Of a DNA stretch of 41,538 nucleotides, positions 33,634 to 41,538 are shown one piece after another. The stretch comes from Pelobacter sp. UBA6812. GTDB taxonomy: Bacteria; Desulfobacterota; Desulfuromonadia; Desulfuromonadales; Syntrophotaleaceae. Both the position numbers and the translations under genes were made by a program. The DNA lies in assembly GCA_002452265.1 (NCBI GenBank), contig DKEW01000087.1, positions 1 to 41,538 on the forward strand. Direction: 5' to 3'. A model generated the notes under the pieces. It was not told the origin of the DNA and did not search any database. It saw nothing but the letters and a program-made list of their open reading frames with translations. Within the stretch, counting starts at the first letter, position 1; every line of letters begins with the position of its first letter.

Positions 33634-35334
33634 ATGACAAGTAACCGACTCGGCGAATTGCTGGTTCGCAACGATCTGATAAGTGCCCAGCAATTGAACC
33701 AGGCTTTGGAGGATCAGAAGCTTAACGGCGGTCGCCTTGGTACTTGCCTGGTGCGTTTGGGGTTTGTCAAAGAAGAAGAGCTCTCCGCCTTTTTGTCCAA
33801 GCAGTATGGCGTACCATCCATCAATCTGAATGACTTTGAAATTGACCCGGATGTCGTTCGTCATGTTCCTGCCGAGATATCTCAGAAATACCAGATCGTA
33901 CCTGTGAACCGGGCAGGTTCCACTTTGATCGTTGCCATGAATGATCCGTCAAATCTGTTTGCGATTGACGATCTCAAGTTCATGACCGGTTTTAATATCG
34001 AGGTGGTTGTCGCCACCGAGTCGGCGATCAAGAAAGCGATCGATAAATATTACGACCAATCTGCCACCTTGGCTGATGTCATGGACGATCTGGAAGATAT
34101 CGATCTTGAGATCGTGGACGATGATGAGAAGGTCGACGTACATGCTTTGGAAAAGGCTACCGAAGATGCACCGGTAGTTAAATTGGTCAACCTTATCTTG
34201 ACGGATGCCATCAAGAAAAAAGCCTCGGATATTCATATAGAACCGTACGAAAAATCGTTTCGCGTGCGTTATCGCATTGACGGCGTTCTCTATGAGGTGA
34301 TGAAGCCGCCCACCAAATTGCGCGCTGCGATCACGTCCCGCATCAAGATTATGGCGGAGATGGATATCGCCGAACGCCGTTTGCCGCAGGATGGTCGTAT
34401 CAAGATTAAATTGCCCGGTGGTAAAGACATGGACTACCGGGTCAGTTGTCTGCCCACTCTGTTCGGGGAAAAGATCGTCTGTCGGCTTTTGGATAAGTCC
34501 AACCTGCAACTCGACATGACCAAGCTTGGCTATGATGAGCAACCGCTTAAATGGTTCAAGGAGGCCATCCATAAACCTTTTGGCATGGTCTTGGTTACCG
34601 GACCGACCGGATCGGGCAAGACCGTTTCTCTTTATTCCGCTCTGGCCGAACTAAACGACAGTACCCTCAACATCTCAACGGCGGAAGATCCGGTCGAATT
34701 TAACTTCGCCGGTATTAACCAGGTGCACATGCACGAGGAGATCGGGCTCAACTTTGCCGCCGCCTTGCGTTCTTTTTTGCGTCAGGATCCGGATATCATC
34801 ATGATTGGTGAGATCCGTGACTTTGAAACCGCAGAAATCGGAATCAAGGCAGCCCTGACCGGGCATATGGTGTTGTCAACCCTGCATACCAATGACGCTC
34901 CCAGTACCATCAGTCGAATGTTAAACATGGGGATTGAACCCTTCCTTGTTGCCTCGGCAGTTAACCTGATTACGGCGCAACGTTTGGGGCGACGAGTCTG
35001 CAAGGAGTGTAAGGAACCTGAAGAAATTCCTAAACAGGCCCTGATCGATGCCGGGGTGTCTCCGGAGGAAGTTGATGAGTATGTCTGTTATCGCGGTGTG
35101 GGGTGCGATATTTGCAATAACACCGGGTATAAAGGACGGGTGGGTATTTACCAGGTCATGCCTATGTTTGAAGAAATACGGGAGCTGATTCTGGCCGGGG
35201 CGAATACCGCTGAGATAAAGCGGGAGTCGATGCGTCTCGGCGTCAAAACCATGCGCCAGTCCGCATTGCTTAAGCTCAAAGAAGGCGTGACCTCTTTTGA
35301 GGAAGTTTTGCGCTGCACTGTGACGGATGATTGA
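33634..35334 (+). CDS. pilB: type IV pilus extension ATPase PilB with MshEN domain
   Basis: This cytoplasmic hexameric ATPase powers pilin polymerisation. The protein has 566 residues. The MshEN domain (about 4-145) has two c-di-GMP-type motifs, RLGELLV (5-11) and GRLGTCLV (about 33-40). In the first, the usual Gly is D14. The ATPase core has KKASDIHIEPYEKSFRVRYRIDG, Walker A GPTGSGKT at 323-330, the Walker B region DIIMIGEIRD and the His box TGHMVLSTLHTNDA. A tetracysteine zinc site (CKEC and CDIC) lies near the C-terminus. AGAGGAA precedes ATG 33634. PilB heads the block pilB-pilT-pilC-pilS-pilR-pilA. Confidence 0.97.
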   Translation: MTSNRLGELLVRNDLISAQQLNQALEDQKLNGGRLGTCLVRLGFVKEEELSAFLSKQYGVPSINLNDFEIDPDVVRHVPAEISQKYQIVPVNRAGSTLIVAMNDPSNLFAIDDLKFMTGFNIEVVVATESAIKKAIDKYYDQSATLADVMDDLEDIDLEIVDDDEKVDVHALEKATEDAPVVKLVNLILTDAIKKKASDIHIEPYEKSFRVRYRIDGVLYEVMKPPTKLRAAITSRIKIMAEMDIAERRLPQDGRIKIKLPGGKDMDYRVSCLPTLFGEKIVCRLLDKSNLQLDMTKLGYDEQPLKWFKEAIHKPFGMVLVTGPTGSGKTVSLYSALAELNDSTLNISTAEDPVEFNFAGINQVHMHEEIGLNFAAALRSFLRQDPDIIMIGEIRDFETAEIGIKAALTGHMVLSTLHTNDAPSTISRMLNMGIEPFLVASAVNLITAQRLGRRVCKECKEPEEIPKQALIDAGVSPEEVDEYVCYRGVGCDICNNTGYKGRVGIYQVMPMFEEIRELILAGANTAEIKRESMRLGVKTMRQSALLKLKEGVTSFEEVLRCTVTDD

Positions 35335-35460
35335 GTTAGAGGTTGTACCGCTGAACCGTTTAGATGTTTTGAAAAACCGTTTCGCCTGTTGAAGCTTTTT
35401 GCTCCCACCTGTGGAGCGGCTTTAATATCTAGATTTTATTCGGGGAGGACTACTTAGCGT

Positions 35461-36585
35461 ATGCAGGAATCGGAACAACACGTTAAACTCGGGATTCGTG
35501 ATCTGTTGAAGACCATGGTTGAAATGGGCGCTTCCGATCTTCATATCACCACAGGCGCGCCACCCCAGGTGCGAGTGGATGGCCAGGTTACGGGGCTTAA
35601 ACATCCTCCTTTGCAACCGGCTGATACCAAACAGCTTTGCTACAGCATCCTGACGGATATGCAAAAACGCAAGTTCGAGGAAGAAAACGAACTCGATCTA
35701 TCCTTCGGTGTCAAGGGGCTGGCTCGCTTCCGTGGCAATATCTATCTGCAGCGCGGAGCCTTGGCCGGGGCGTTCAGGATGATTCCGTACAAGTTTCGCA
35801 GTTTCGAAGAGTTGGGTTTGCCGCCGGTGGTTAAGGAGTTGTCGCGCAAACCCCGGGGTCTGGTGCTGGTCACCGGCCCGACCGGTAGTGGTAAATCAAC
35901 CACTCTGGCTTCTATTATCGATTCCATCAATGACAATCGTCACGAACATATCATCACTATTGAAGATCCTATCGAATATATCCATCCTCACAAGAACTGT
36001 CTGGTTAATCAGCGAGAGGTTGGTTCCGATACGCATTCTTTTAAAAAAGCGCTGAAGTATATTTTACGTCAGGATCCCGACGTGGTTCTACTCGGCGAGT
36101 TGCGAGACCTCGAAACCATTGAGGCCGCTCTTACCATCGCGGAAACGGGGCACCTTTGCTTTGCCACCTTGCACACCAATTCTTGTGTACAAACCATCAA
36201 CCGTATCGTTGATGTTTTTCCCACCAATCAACAATCGCAGGTGCGTACTCAATTGTCCTTCGTTCTTGAAGGGGTTCTTTCGCAGAATCTTTTGCCAAAA
36301 GCATCCGGTCAGGGTCGTATCCTGTCTCTGGAAGTCATGGTGCCCAATACAGCCATCCGGGCTTTGATTCGTGACGATAAAATTCATCAGATTTATTCCC
36401 AAATGCAAATGGGCCAGGATCGTTATGGTATGCAGACCATGAATCAGTCTTTGTTTATGCTCAGCCACCGAAAATTGATCTCCGTAGACACAGCTTTGAC
36501 ACGGTCCCCTGAGCCGGATGAACTTAAGCAAATGATGGCCAATCCCGCTGCCGTTCTCAAACGACAAATTCATGTTAGCCAGTAG
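35461..36585 (+). CDS. pilT: type IV pilus retraction ATPase PilT
   Basis: This 374-residue hexameric ATPase depolymerises pili and drives twitching. The N-terminal PAS-like domain begins with DLLKTMVEMGASDLHITTGAPPQVRVDG. The core has Walker A GPTGSGKS at 139-146, the Walker B region DVVLLGELRD and the His box TGHLCFATLHTNS. The PilT-specific C-terminal motif AIRALIRDDKIHQI corresponds to AIRNLIRE of other PilT proteins. This motif and the lack of an MshEN domain separate it from PilB. GGGGAGGA lies ahead of the ATG with fairly long spacing. It lies 126 bases after pilB and 169 before pilC; short hairpins in those gaps have no convincing U-tracts. Confidence 0.96.
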   Translation: MQESEQHVKLGIRDLLKTMVEMGASDLHITTGAPPQVRVDGQVTGLKHPPLQPADTKQLCYSILTDMQKRKFEEENELDLSFGVKGLARFRGNIYLQRGALAGAFRMIPYKFRSFEELGLPPVVKELSRKPRGLVLVTGPTGSGKSTTLASIIDSINDNRHEHIITIEDPIEYIHPHKNCLVNQREVGSDTHSFKKALKYILRQDPDVVLLGELRDLETIEAALTIAETGHLCFATLHTNSCVQTINRIVDVFPTNQQSQVRTQLSFVLEGVLSQNLLPKASGQGRILSLEVMVPNTAIRALIRDDKIHQIYSQMQMGQDRYGMQTMNQSLFMLSHRKLISVDTALTRSPEPDELKQMMANPAAVLKRQIHVSQ

Positions 36586-36754
36586 GTCGCGACTTTATAG
36601 ACTAGTTCCCTTTGAGGCATAACACGTATCCGTGTGACTTTTTATGCTGCCTGTGGATGGATATGTGGTTTGAATAAGAGGCTCCAGCCAATAGATTTGA
36701 CACATTATGACTATCGGCTGCAGCTGGCAGCGATCGTATAAAAGGAGGTAACGC

Positions 36755-37972
36755 GTGGCCAAGTTTGCGTGGGAAGGGAAAACCCGCAGTGGAGATATAC
36801 AAAAGGGTGAAATGGAAGCGCCCAATGAGGCGGCAGTTGGGGCTCAACTGCGGCGTCAGGGTATCCTGCCCGCCAAAATTAAAGAACGTGGCAAGGGCTT
36901 GGATGTCGATATAACAATTCCTGGGTTCGGCGGTAAGGTAACTACCAAGGACCTGGTGGTCTTCACCCGTCAGTTTGCCACGATGATCGATGCTGGCCTC
37001 GCTCTGGTCCAATGTCTGGATATTCTTGCACGGCAGCAGGAAAATAAAATCCTGAAAAAGGCGTTGATAGAGATTAAAGAAAGTGTCGAGTCGGGTTCTA
37101 CCTTTGCAGATGCGCTGAAAAAACATCCTAAAATATTCGATGAGCTTTTTGTTAATCTGGTGGCAGCCGGTGAAGTCGGCGGTATTCTGGACACCATCCT
37201 CAACCGCTTGGCCGCCTACCTGGAAAAAGCGCATAAGCTTAAGAAAAAAGTCAAAGGCGCCATGACTTACCCTGCAACGGTAGTTGGGATCGCAGTAATT
37301 GTCATTGGTGTCATAATGGTATTTGTTATTCCTTCCTTTCAGAAAATGTTTGCCGATTTCGGTAGTGCTCTGCCTGCGCCAACTCAAATTGTTATCAATA
37401 TCAGTAATTTCATCAGAAGTTGGATTTTTGCCATCATTGGTGCAGTCATGTTGTTTGTATTTTTGTTTAAACGATTTTATGCTACCCCCAAGGGACGAGC
37501 TCTTGTGGATGCCTATTCCCTTAAATTACCGATATTCGGTCCACTTATTCGCAAGGTTGCCGTCGCCAAATTTTCCCGTACGTTGGGTACCATGATTTCC
37601 AGTGGGGTACCGATTCTTGATGGTCTCGATATTGTAGCCAAAACTGCTGGTAACAAGACCGTTGAAAATGCCATCATGAAGGTTCGAAAGAGTATCAGTG
37701 AGGGTAAAACCATTGCAGAACCTCTTGAGAAGACAGGCGTTTTCCCTCCAATGGTATGTCAGATGATTGCTGTCGGTGAACAATCCGGCTCCATAGACAG
37801 CATGCTGAATAAAATCGCCGATTTTTACGATGATGAGGTTGATGATGCGGTTGGTAACCTGACCGCCATGATGGAGCCGATGCTTATGCTCTTTCTGGGC
37901 ACCGTTGTTGGTGGTCTGGTCATCGCTATGTATCTGCCTATTTTCAAAATTGCGGGGACTGTCGGTGGCTGA
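36755..37972 (+). CDS. pilC: type IV pilus inner-membrane platform protein PilC
   Basis: This 405-residue polytopic platform protein of the pilus machine couples PilB/PilT rotation to pilin movement. GTG 36755 follows a perfect AAAGGAGG. The N-terminus AKFAWEGKTRSGDIQKGEMEA is typical. Two T2SSF domains lie at about 70-195 and 272-395, each containing FTRQFATMIDAGLALVQ or FSRTLGTMISSGVPILDGL and a GE(V/Q).G.(I)(L/D) segment. Hydrophobic helices lie near 172-196, 222-245 and 375-398. The stop overlaps pilS (TGATG), giving translational coupling of machine and sensor. Confidence 0.96.
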   Translation: MAKFAWEGKTRSGDIQKGEMEAPNEAAVGAQLRRQGILPAKIKERGKGLDVDITIPGFGGKVTTKDLVVFTRQFATMIDAGLALVQCLDILARQQENKILKKALIEIKESVESGSTFADALKKHPKIFDELFVNLVAAGEVGGILDTILNRLAAYLEKAHKLKKKVKGAMTYPATVVGIAVIVIGVIMVFVIPSFQKMFADFGSALPAPTQIVINISNFIRSWIFAIIGAVMLFVFLFKRFYATPKGRALVDAYSLKLPIFGPLIRKVAVAKFSRTLGTMISSGVPILDGLDIVAKTAGNKTVENAIMKVRKSISEGKTIAEPLEKTGVFPPMVCQMIAVGEQSGSIDSMLNKIADFYDDEVDDAVGNLTAMMEPMLMLFLGTVVGGLVIAMYLPIFKIAGTVGG

Positions 37973-39636
37973 TGTATCCCAAAATGCCTAGTACCTTTTC
38001 ATGGCTCGGTTGCCAGCGGTTGACGCCTAGGCTGATGCGTTGGTTCCTTGGGATCCGCGTGCTGGTTATCAGCCTGTTTCTAGGCGGCTCCATTTTATTT
38101 CAGATTCAAGGTAACGCAGGGCAGCAGGTGACAGCCCTTCGTTACTTTTATGTGTTGATCGCAATATCGTATCTTCAAGCTTTATTTTCGCTGGTATGTG
38201 TGAAGAAATTTGGGCCGATGCGATATTTAGCGCAGGCTCAGATCGTTTGGGATTTGCTTTTCGCCACCATTTTGATTTATCTGACCGGTGGCATTACCAG
38301 CCTCTTTTCATCCTTTTATATTCTTGTGATTTTGAGCAGCGTTTTGCTCCTTTCCCGTAGAGATGTGCTGTTGGTTGCTTCTGCCGCGGCAATTCTCTAC
38401 GGAAGTTTGATAAATCTGCAATATTATAAAATGTTGCCCCAGTTATCAGGCGTCTCTGTTTTCATGGATGTTGAGGGGGGCGAAATCCTTTACACACTTT
38501 TTATTAATGTTTTCGCTTTTCTGGTTGTTGGGGTGCTTGGAGGTTTGCTGGTCAGTCGCCTGCGTTACAGTGAAGATGTACGGCAAAAGATAGAAATTGA
38601 TTATGAGGAATTAGAGAGGCTCAATCGGGCAATTTTGGCAAATATGACTAGCGGATTACTGATCGTCGATCGCCGACTACGTATTCGCTCAATCAATACA
38701 GCCGCTGAGGAAATGTTAGGAGATCGTTTTAGTGAATTATACGATGCCGATATTACCAATTTTTTCCCAGGGCAGTGTCTGCTGGAGGATGGCCAATTTA
38801 AAATAATCACCAGGGGGGAGGGCTTCCTTGTCGACCGCATTGGCCATTCTCGCCCTGTTGGATACAATACTTCGATTTTAACTGACCCCATTCATAAGGT
38901 TGATGGTTTATTGATTACCTTCCAGGACTTGACCCATTTAAAGGAAATGGAAGAAAGGTTGAAACGCAGCGATCGACTGGCCGCCGTCGGTCAATTAGCT
39001 GCGGGGCTGGCTCATGAGATACGTAATCCCCTCGCATCGATAAGTGGTTCGGTGCAGTTGCTTACAGAAAATACCGTGCTTGGCAGCGAAGATCGGCATT
39101 TGATGAATATTGTCATCAAGGAAGCCGATCGACTCAACCATCTATTGCAGGAATTCCTTGTTTTTGCCCGTCCGTCACAGCCTGTAAAAGAGTGGTTCAA
39201 GGCCGCCGAACTCGTTCATGAACTTACCGACCTTTGTGTCGGAGACCGACGCTTTTTGGCCATTGACGTGCAGCGTTCCTGTCCGCAGGATATTTTGCTC
39301 TATGGTGACCGCAAACAATTGCGCCAGGCATTATGGAATCTTCTTATTAATGCCGCTGAAGCCATGCCGGATGGAGGTCGTCTGATTTTTAGCTATGATC
39401 CGTTGAGCAAGGAGTTGATCGTGGCCGATTCAGGTGCGGGTGTGCCACAAGCACTACGGCAAAAAATCTATGATCCCTTTTTTACCACCAAGGATCACGG
39501 GACAGGTTTAGGTCTGGCAACGGTGCATAGCATTATTGAGGCCCATGGCGGTACCCTCGAGCTGGAAAATAGCATCGGCGGCGGAGCGAAATTTATCATT
39601 CATTTGCCCTTGGATGAGAACGAAGTTTGCTCGTGA
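37972..39636 (+). CDS. pilS: PilS sensor histidine kinase
   Basis: This 554-residue membrane kinase has about six N-terminal transmembrane helices (residues about 25-200: VLVISLFLGGSILF, YFYVLIAISYLQALFSLV, LLFATILIYLTGG, FYILVILSSVLLL, VASAAAILYG, FAFLVVGVLGGLLV). A PAS-like domain follows (about 215-325, AILANMTSGLLIVDRRLRI). HisKA has H348 in LAHEIRNPLAS, and HATPase_c has N-box NLLINAAEAMPDGG, G1 ADSGAGV and G2 GTGLGLATV. In other bacteria PilS senses PilA in the membrane and phosphorylates or dephosphorylates PilR. It overlaps pilC by one base and is followed by pilR. Confidence 0.95.
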   Translation: MYPKMPSTFSWLGCQRLTPRLMRWFLGIRVLVISLFLGGSILFQIQGNAGQQVTALRYFYVLIAISYLQALFSLVCVKKFGPMRYLAQAQIVWDLLFATILIYLTGGITSLFSSFYILVILSSVLLLSRRDVLLVASAAAILYGSLINLQYYKMLPQLSGVSVFMDVEGGEILYTLFINVFAFLVVGVLGGLLVSRLRYSEDVRQKIEIDYEELERLNRAILANMTSGLLIVDRRLRIRSINTAAEEMLGDRFSELYDADITNFFPGQCLLEDGQFKIITRGEGFLVDRIGHSRPVGYNTSILTDPIHKVDGLLITFQDLTHLKEMEERLKRSDRLAAVGQLAAGLAHEIRNPLASISGSVQLLTENTVLGSEDRHLMNIVIKEADRLNHLLQEFLVFARPSQPVKEWFKAAELVHELTDLCVGDRRFLAIDVQRSCPQDILLYGDRKQLRQALWNLLINAAEAMPDGGRLIFSYDPLSKELIVADSGAGVPQALRQKIYDPFFTTKDHGTGLGLATVHSIIEAHGGTLELENSIGGGAKFIIHLPLDENEVCS

Positions 39637-39710
39637 AAATATTGAGAGTGTTCATTTGCAGGCATACTTTTCAATTAATTCCCCATGTGATTTAAAACCA
39701 AGGATTGTTG

Positions 39711-41132
39711 ATGGCATCGAATAGTTTAGCCACAAGCAGGCCCCACGTAAAAAAACACCGTATCCTTGTCGTTGACGATGAAGAGAGTATGCGTGAGTTC
39801 CTTTGCATTTTACTGCAAAGGGACGGGTATCTGGTCGAGGCTGTTGGTGACGGGCAACAAGCCATCAATCGACTCAAAGATCAAACGTTCGATCTGATTA
39901 TCAGTGATATTAAAATGCCCCGACTGGATGGCTTCGGTGTGTTGGATTATGTTAAGGATCGCTGCCCTGGTACGGCTATGATCATGATTACCGCCTTCTC
40001 CACCACCGAACAAGCTGTCGATGCCATGAAAAAGGGTGCCTACGATTACATCACTAAGCCTTTTAAAAATGAAGAAATTCGCCTGGTTGTTGAAAATGCG
40101 CTGGAACGCATGGACCTTCGTCGGGAAAATCTGCAGTTGAAAAAAGAGTTGGGACAGCGGTTTTCTTTTGCCAATATCATTGGCAAAAGCAAGGTTATGC
40201 AGGATGTTTATAACCTTATCGAAAAGGTTGCAGCCAGCAAGGTTAATGTTCTTGTGACCGGAGAAAGCGGCACCGGTAAGGAATTGGTCGCCCGGGCCAT
40301 CCACTATAACAGTGATCGGCGAGATCAGGCTTTTGTTGCTATTAACTGCGGTGCAATCCCCGAAAACCTGCTCGAGAGCGAACTGTTTGGACACGAAAAA
40401 GGTGCTTTTACCGGTGCTGTGCAACAAAAGTCCGGCCTCTTCGAGGTAGCTGATGGTGGCACGCTGTTTCTGGATGAAATTGCCGAACTGCCGGCCATGA
40501 TGCAGGTCAAACTGCTGCGCGTCATCCAGGAACGCGAATTTCGCCGCGTCGGAGGTACTCGAGATCTTAAAGTGGATGTTCGCCTAGTAGCCGCAACCAA
40601 TAAGGACCTGGGCCAGGCCGTCTCCTCGGAACAGTTTCGCGAGGATCTGTTTTATCGCCTTAATGTCATTCAAATTGCTCTGCCGCCCTTGCGCGAGCGA
40701 CGCGAGGATATCCCTCTGTTGGTTCGACATTTTCTGGGAAAGCTGGCAGGTAATCCCGACTTGCTTGTCCCCGATGACGTCATGCGGAGACTTCTTGATT
40801 ACCACTGGCCCGGCAACATCCGGGAACTTGAAAATTCCATGGAGCGCTGCGTTGTCCTGGGGCGGGGGGAGAGTATGAGCGAAGACAGCCTGCCACCGCA
40901 GATACGTGGTAGTGTCGAGCCAAGTGGAGACAGGTCGCTTACCGCTTTACCGGAGGATGGTCTCGATCTCGATGCCTACCTGGGCGCCATTGAAAAGGAT
41001 ATTCTCCTCAAGGCCTTGGATCGCACCGGCGGAGTACGCAAACGTGCTGCGGAATTGCTCGGCATTACTTTCCGCTCGATTCGCTATCGACTGGCCAAAT
41101 TCGATATCGAGGTTGATGGGATGGACGAATAA
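39711..41132 (+). CDS. pilR: PilR sigma-54-dependent response regulator
   Basis: This 473-residue NtrC-class activator carries a receiver with the VVDDEE acidic pocket, phosphoacceptor D66 (SDIKMPRLDG) and K in TKPFKN. The AAA+ domain has Walker A GESGTGKE, the GAFTGA sigma-54 loop at about 231-236 and Walker B GGTLFLDEIAEL. A Fis-type HTH is at the C-terminus (RTGGVRKRAAELLGITFRSIRYRL). ATG 39711 is chosen because AGGA precedes it at proper distance; a TTG six bases earlier is less likely. In Geobacter and Pseudomonas PilR activates pilA transcription. A -24/-12 match 188 bases downstream, ahead of pilA, agrees with this. Confidence 0.95.
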   Translation: MASNSLATSRPHVKKHRILVVDDEESMREFLCILLQRDGYLVEAVGDGQQAINRLKDQTFDLIISDIKMPRLDGFGVLDYVKDRCPGTAMIMITAFSTTEQAVDAMKKGAYDYITKPFKNEEIRLVVENALERMDLRRENLQLKKELGQRFSFANIIGKSKVMQDVYNLIEKVAASKVNVLVTGESGTGKELVARAIHYNSDRRDQAFVAINCGAIPENLLESELFGHEKGAFTGAVQQKSGLFEVADGGTLFLDEIAELPAMMQVKLLRVIQEREFRRVGGTRDLKVDVRLVAATNKDLGQAVSSEQFREDLFYRLNVIQIALPPLRERREDIPLLVRHFLGKLAGNPDLLVPDDVMRRLLDYHWPGNIRELENSMERCVVLGRGESMSEDSLPPQIRGSVEPSGDRSLTALPEDGLDLDAYLGAIEKDILLKALDRTGGVRKRAAELLGITFRSIRYRLAKFDIEVDGMDE

Positions 41133-41319
41133 TTGACTATGGACCGGCTTCGGGCTTCAAACGGAAGGTAGAAAAAAGGTGGGGTGTGTGACGGATATTG
41201 TCACTCTTGATGAGCAGAAATTGGCTTTACCTGGTAAAACTCGAAGCCACATGTTTTTTGTATAAAGAAAAATACTACAAAAACAAACACTTGAGAGAAT
41301 GTTGGTTCGTGGGAATATC

Positions 41320-41335
41320 TGGCATCTTTGTTGCT
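41320..41335 (+). promoter_or_regulatory. sigma-54 (-24/-12) promoter of pilA
   Basis: TGGCAT-CTTTG-TTGCT differs from TGGCAC-N5-TTGC(A/T) at one base, with correct GG/GC spacing. The predicted start is near 41346, giving a leader of about 138 bases. PilR-dependent sigma-54 transcription of pilA is established in related organisms. Confidence 0.75.
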
Positions 41336-41373
41336 ATTATCAAGGTGCGTAGACACTGAAGAGATTTTTTTCT

Positions 41374-41398
41374 TGCACTTAAGAGTAAAACAAGTGCA
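41374..41398 (+). other. inverted repeat in the predicted pilA 5' leader
   Basis: TGCACTT (41374-41380) and AAGTGCA (41392-41398) are perfect 7-base arms around an 11-base loop. The element starts about 28 bases after the predicted transcription start and ends 86 bases before the ATG. It could form an mRNA-stabilising hairpin or a protein-binding site; no U-run follows, so it is not a terminator. Confidence 0.4.
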
Positions 41399-41483
41399 TA
41401 AAAACAAGCGAAATTCAATTAACATTTGTTCTTTGTCGGTGCTTCGGCATCAAAAATCCATTCACTTGGAAGGAGAGTAAAAC

Positions 41484-41538
41484 ATGTCGAAAATGCTTAA
41501 AAAATCACAAAAGGGTTTCACCCTGATCGAGCTGCTGA
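41484..41538 (+). CDS. pilA: type IV major pilin PilA, N-terminus only
   Basis: Only 18 codons are inside the window. They encode a lysine-rich leader (MSKMLKKSQKG) and the prepilin site G/FTLIELL with Glu at +5. AAGGAGAG lies just upstream of ATG 41484. A second in-frame ATG at 41493 would give the shorter leader MLKKSQKG. Position after pilS-pilR and a sigma-54 promoter makes this the major pilin rather than a minor one. Whether it is a short Geobacter-type conductive pilin or a long pilin cannot be seen. Confidence 0.9.
   Translation, partial: MSKMLKKSQKGFTLIELL

Larger units (their letters stand above)
41133..41483 (+). promoter_or_regulatory. pilR-pilA intergenic control region
   Basis: This 351-base AT-rich gap has no gene. 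It contains the sigma-54 match at 41320-41335 and an inverted repeat at 41374-41398 inside the predicted leader. A strong AAGGAGAG ribosome site sits at 41470-41477. The AT-rich DNA upstream of 41320 is the natural place for PilR binding. No rho-independent terminator after pilR was seen, so some read-through into pilA is possible. Confidence 0.6.

Noticed and set aside
35401..35416. GCTCC/GGAGC hairpin between pilB and pilT
   Set aside because: Only five base pairs and no U-tract follows; too weak to call a terminator.
36623..36646. ACACG/CGTGT hairpin followed by a short T run between pilT and pilC
   Set aside because: Five base pairs with low G+C and a spacer before TTTTT; it might attenuate but is not convincing.

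Overview
The window looks like chromosomal DNA of a Desulfuromonadales-type bacterium (Geobacter/Pelobacter/Desulfuromonas relatives). The main evidence is the type IV pilus block in the order pilB-pilT-pilC-pilS-pilR-pilA. Its company of a long PilY1, GatCA and AcnB, NtrC-class regulators and -24/-12 (sigma-54) promoter matches fits the same group. Assignment below the order is not possible by eye. I saw no tRNA or rRNA gene, CRISPR array or insertion sequence.

Region 1 (1-9632) is mostly housekeeping. It holds gatC and a truncated gatA (minus strand), an unusual MshEN + pseudo-receiver protein, an OmpA-like lipoprotein, acnB, an HD-domain protein, a TIGR00300/LOR-SDH enzyme and an MFS transporter. 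Several of these units end in clear rho-independent terminators.

Region 2 (9832-27872) is dedicated to pilus tips. A membrane histidine kinase and an NtrC-class regulator (overlapping genes) are followed by two tandem minor-pilin/PilY1 operons. Operon I is PilV-PilW-PilX-PilY1-Ig protein-FimT. Operon II is FimU-PilV-PilW-PilX-PilY1. Both encode a full priming/tip set, but the two PilY1 proteins have different N-terminal halves: a vWA-like domain with a carbohydrate-binding-like insert in I, and InlB-type repeats plus a DUF4114-like region in II. Each operon is preceded by a -24/-12 match. G7-G8 tracts, the only ones I found in the window, lie in three of these genes.

Region 3 (28080-33529) is a housekeeping cluster: a DUF1015 protein, RNase R, RibF and AroE, with rnr-ribF-aroE tightly spaced.

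Region 4 (33634-41538) is the core pilus machine: PilB extension ATPase with a c-di-GMP-type MshEN domain, PilT retraction ATPase, PilC platform, PilS/PilR two-component system, and the first 55 bases of pilA, cut by the window edge. pilA also has a strong -24/-12 match. The likely overall logic is that PilB/PilT/PilC assemble PilA fibres primed by one of two alternative tip complexes. Two NtrC-class systems and sigma-54 would control fibre and tip genes, and c-di-GMP may act through MshEN domains.
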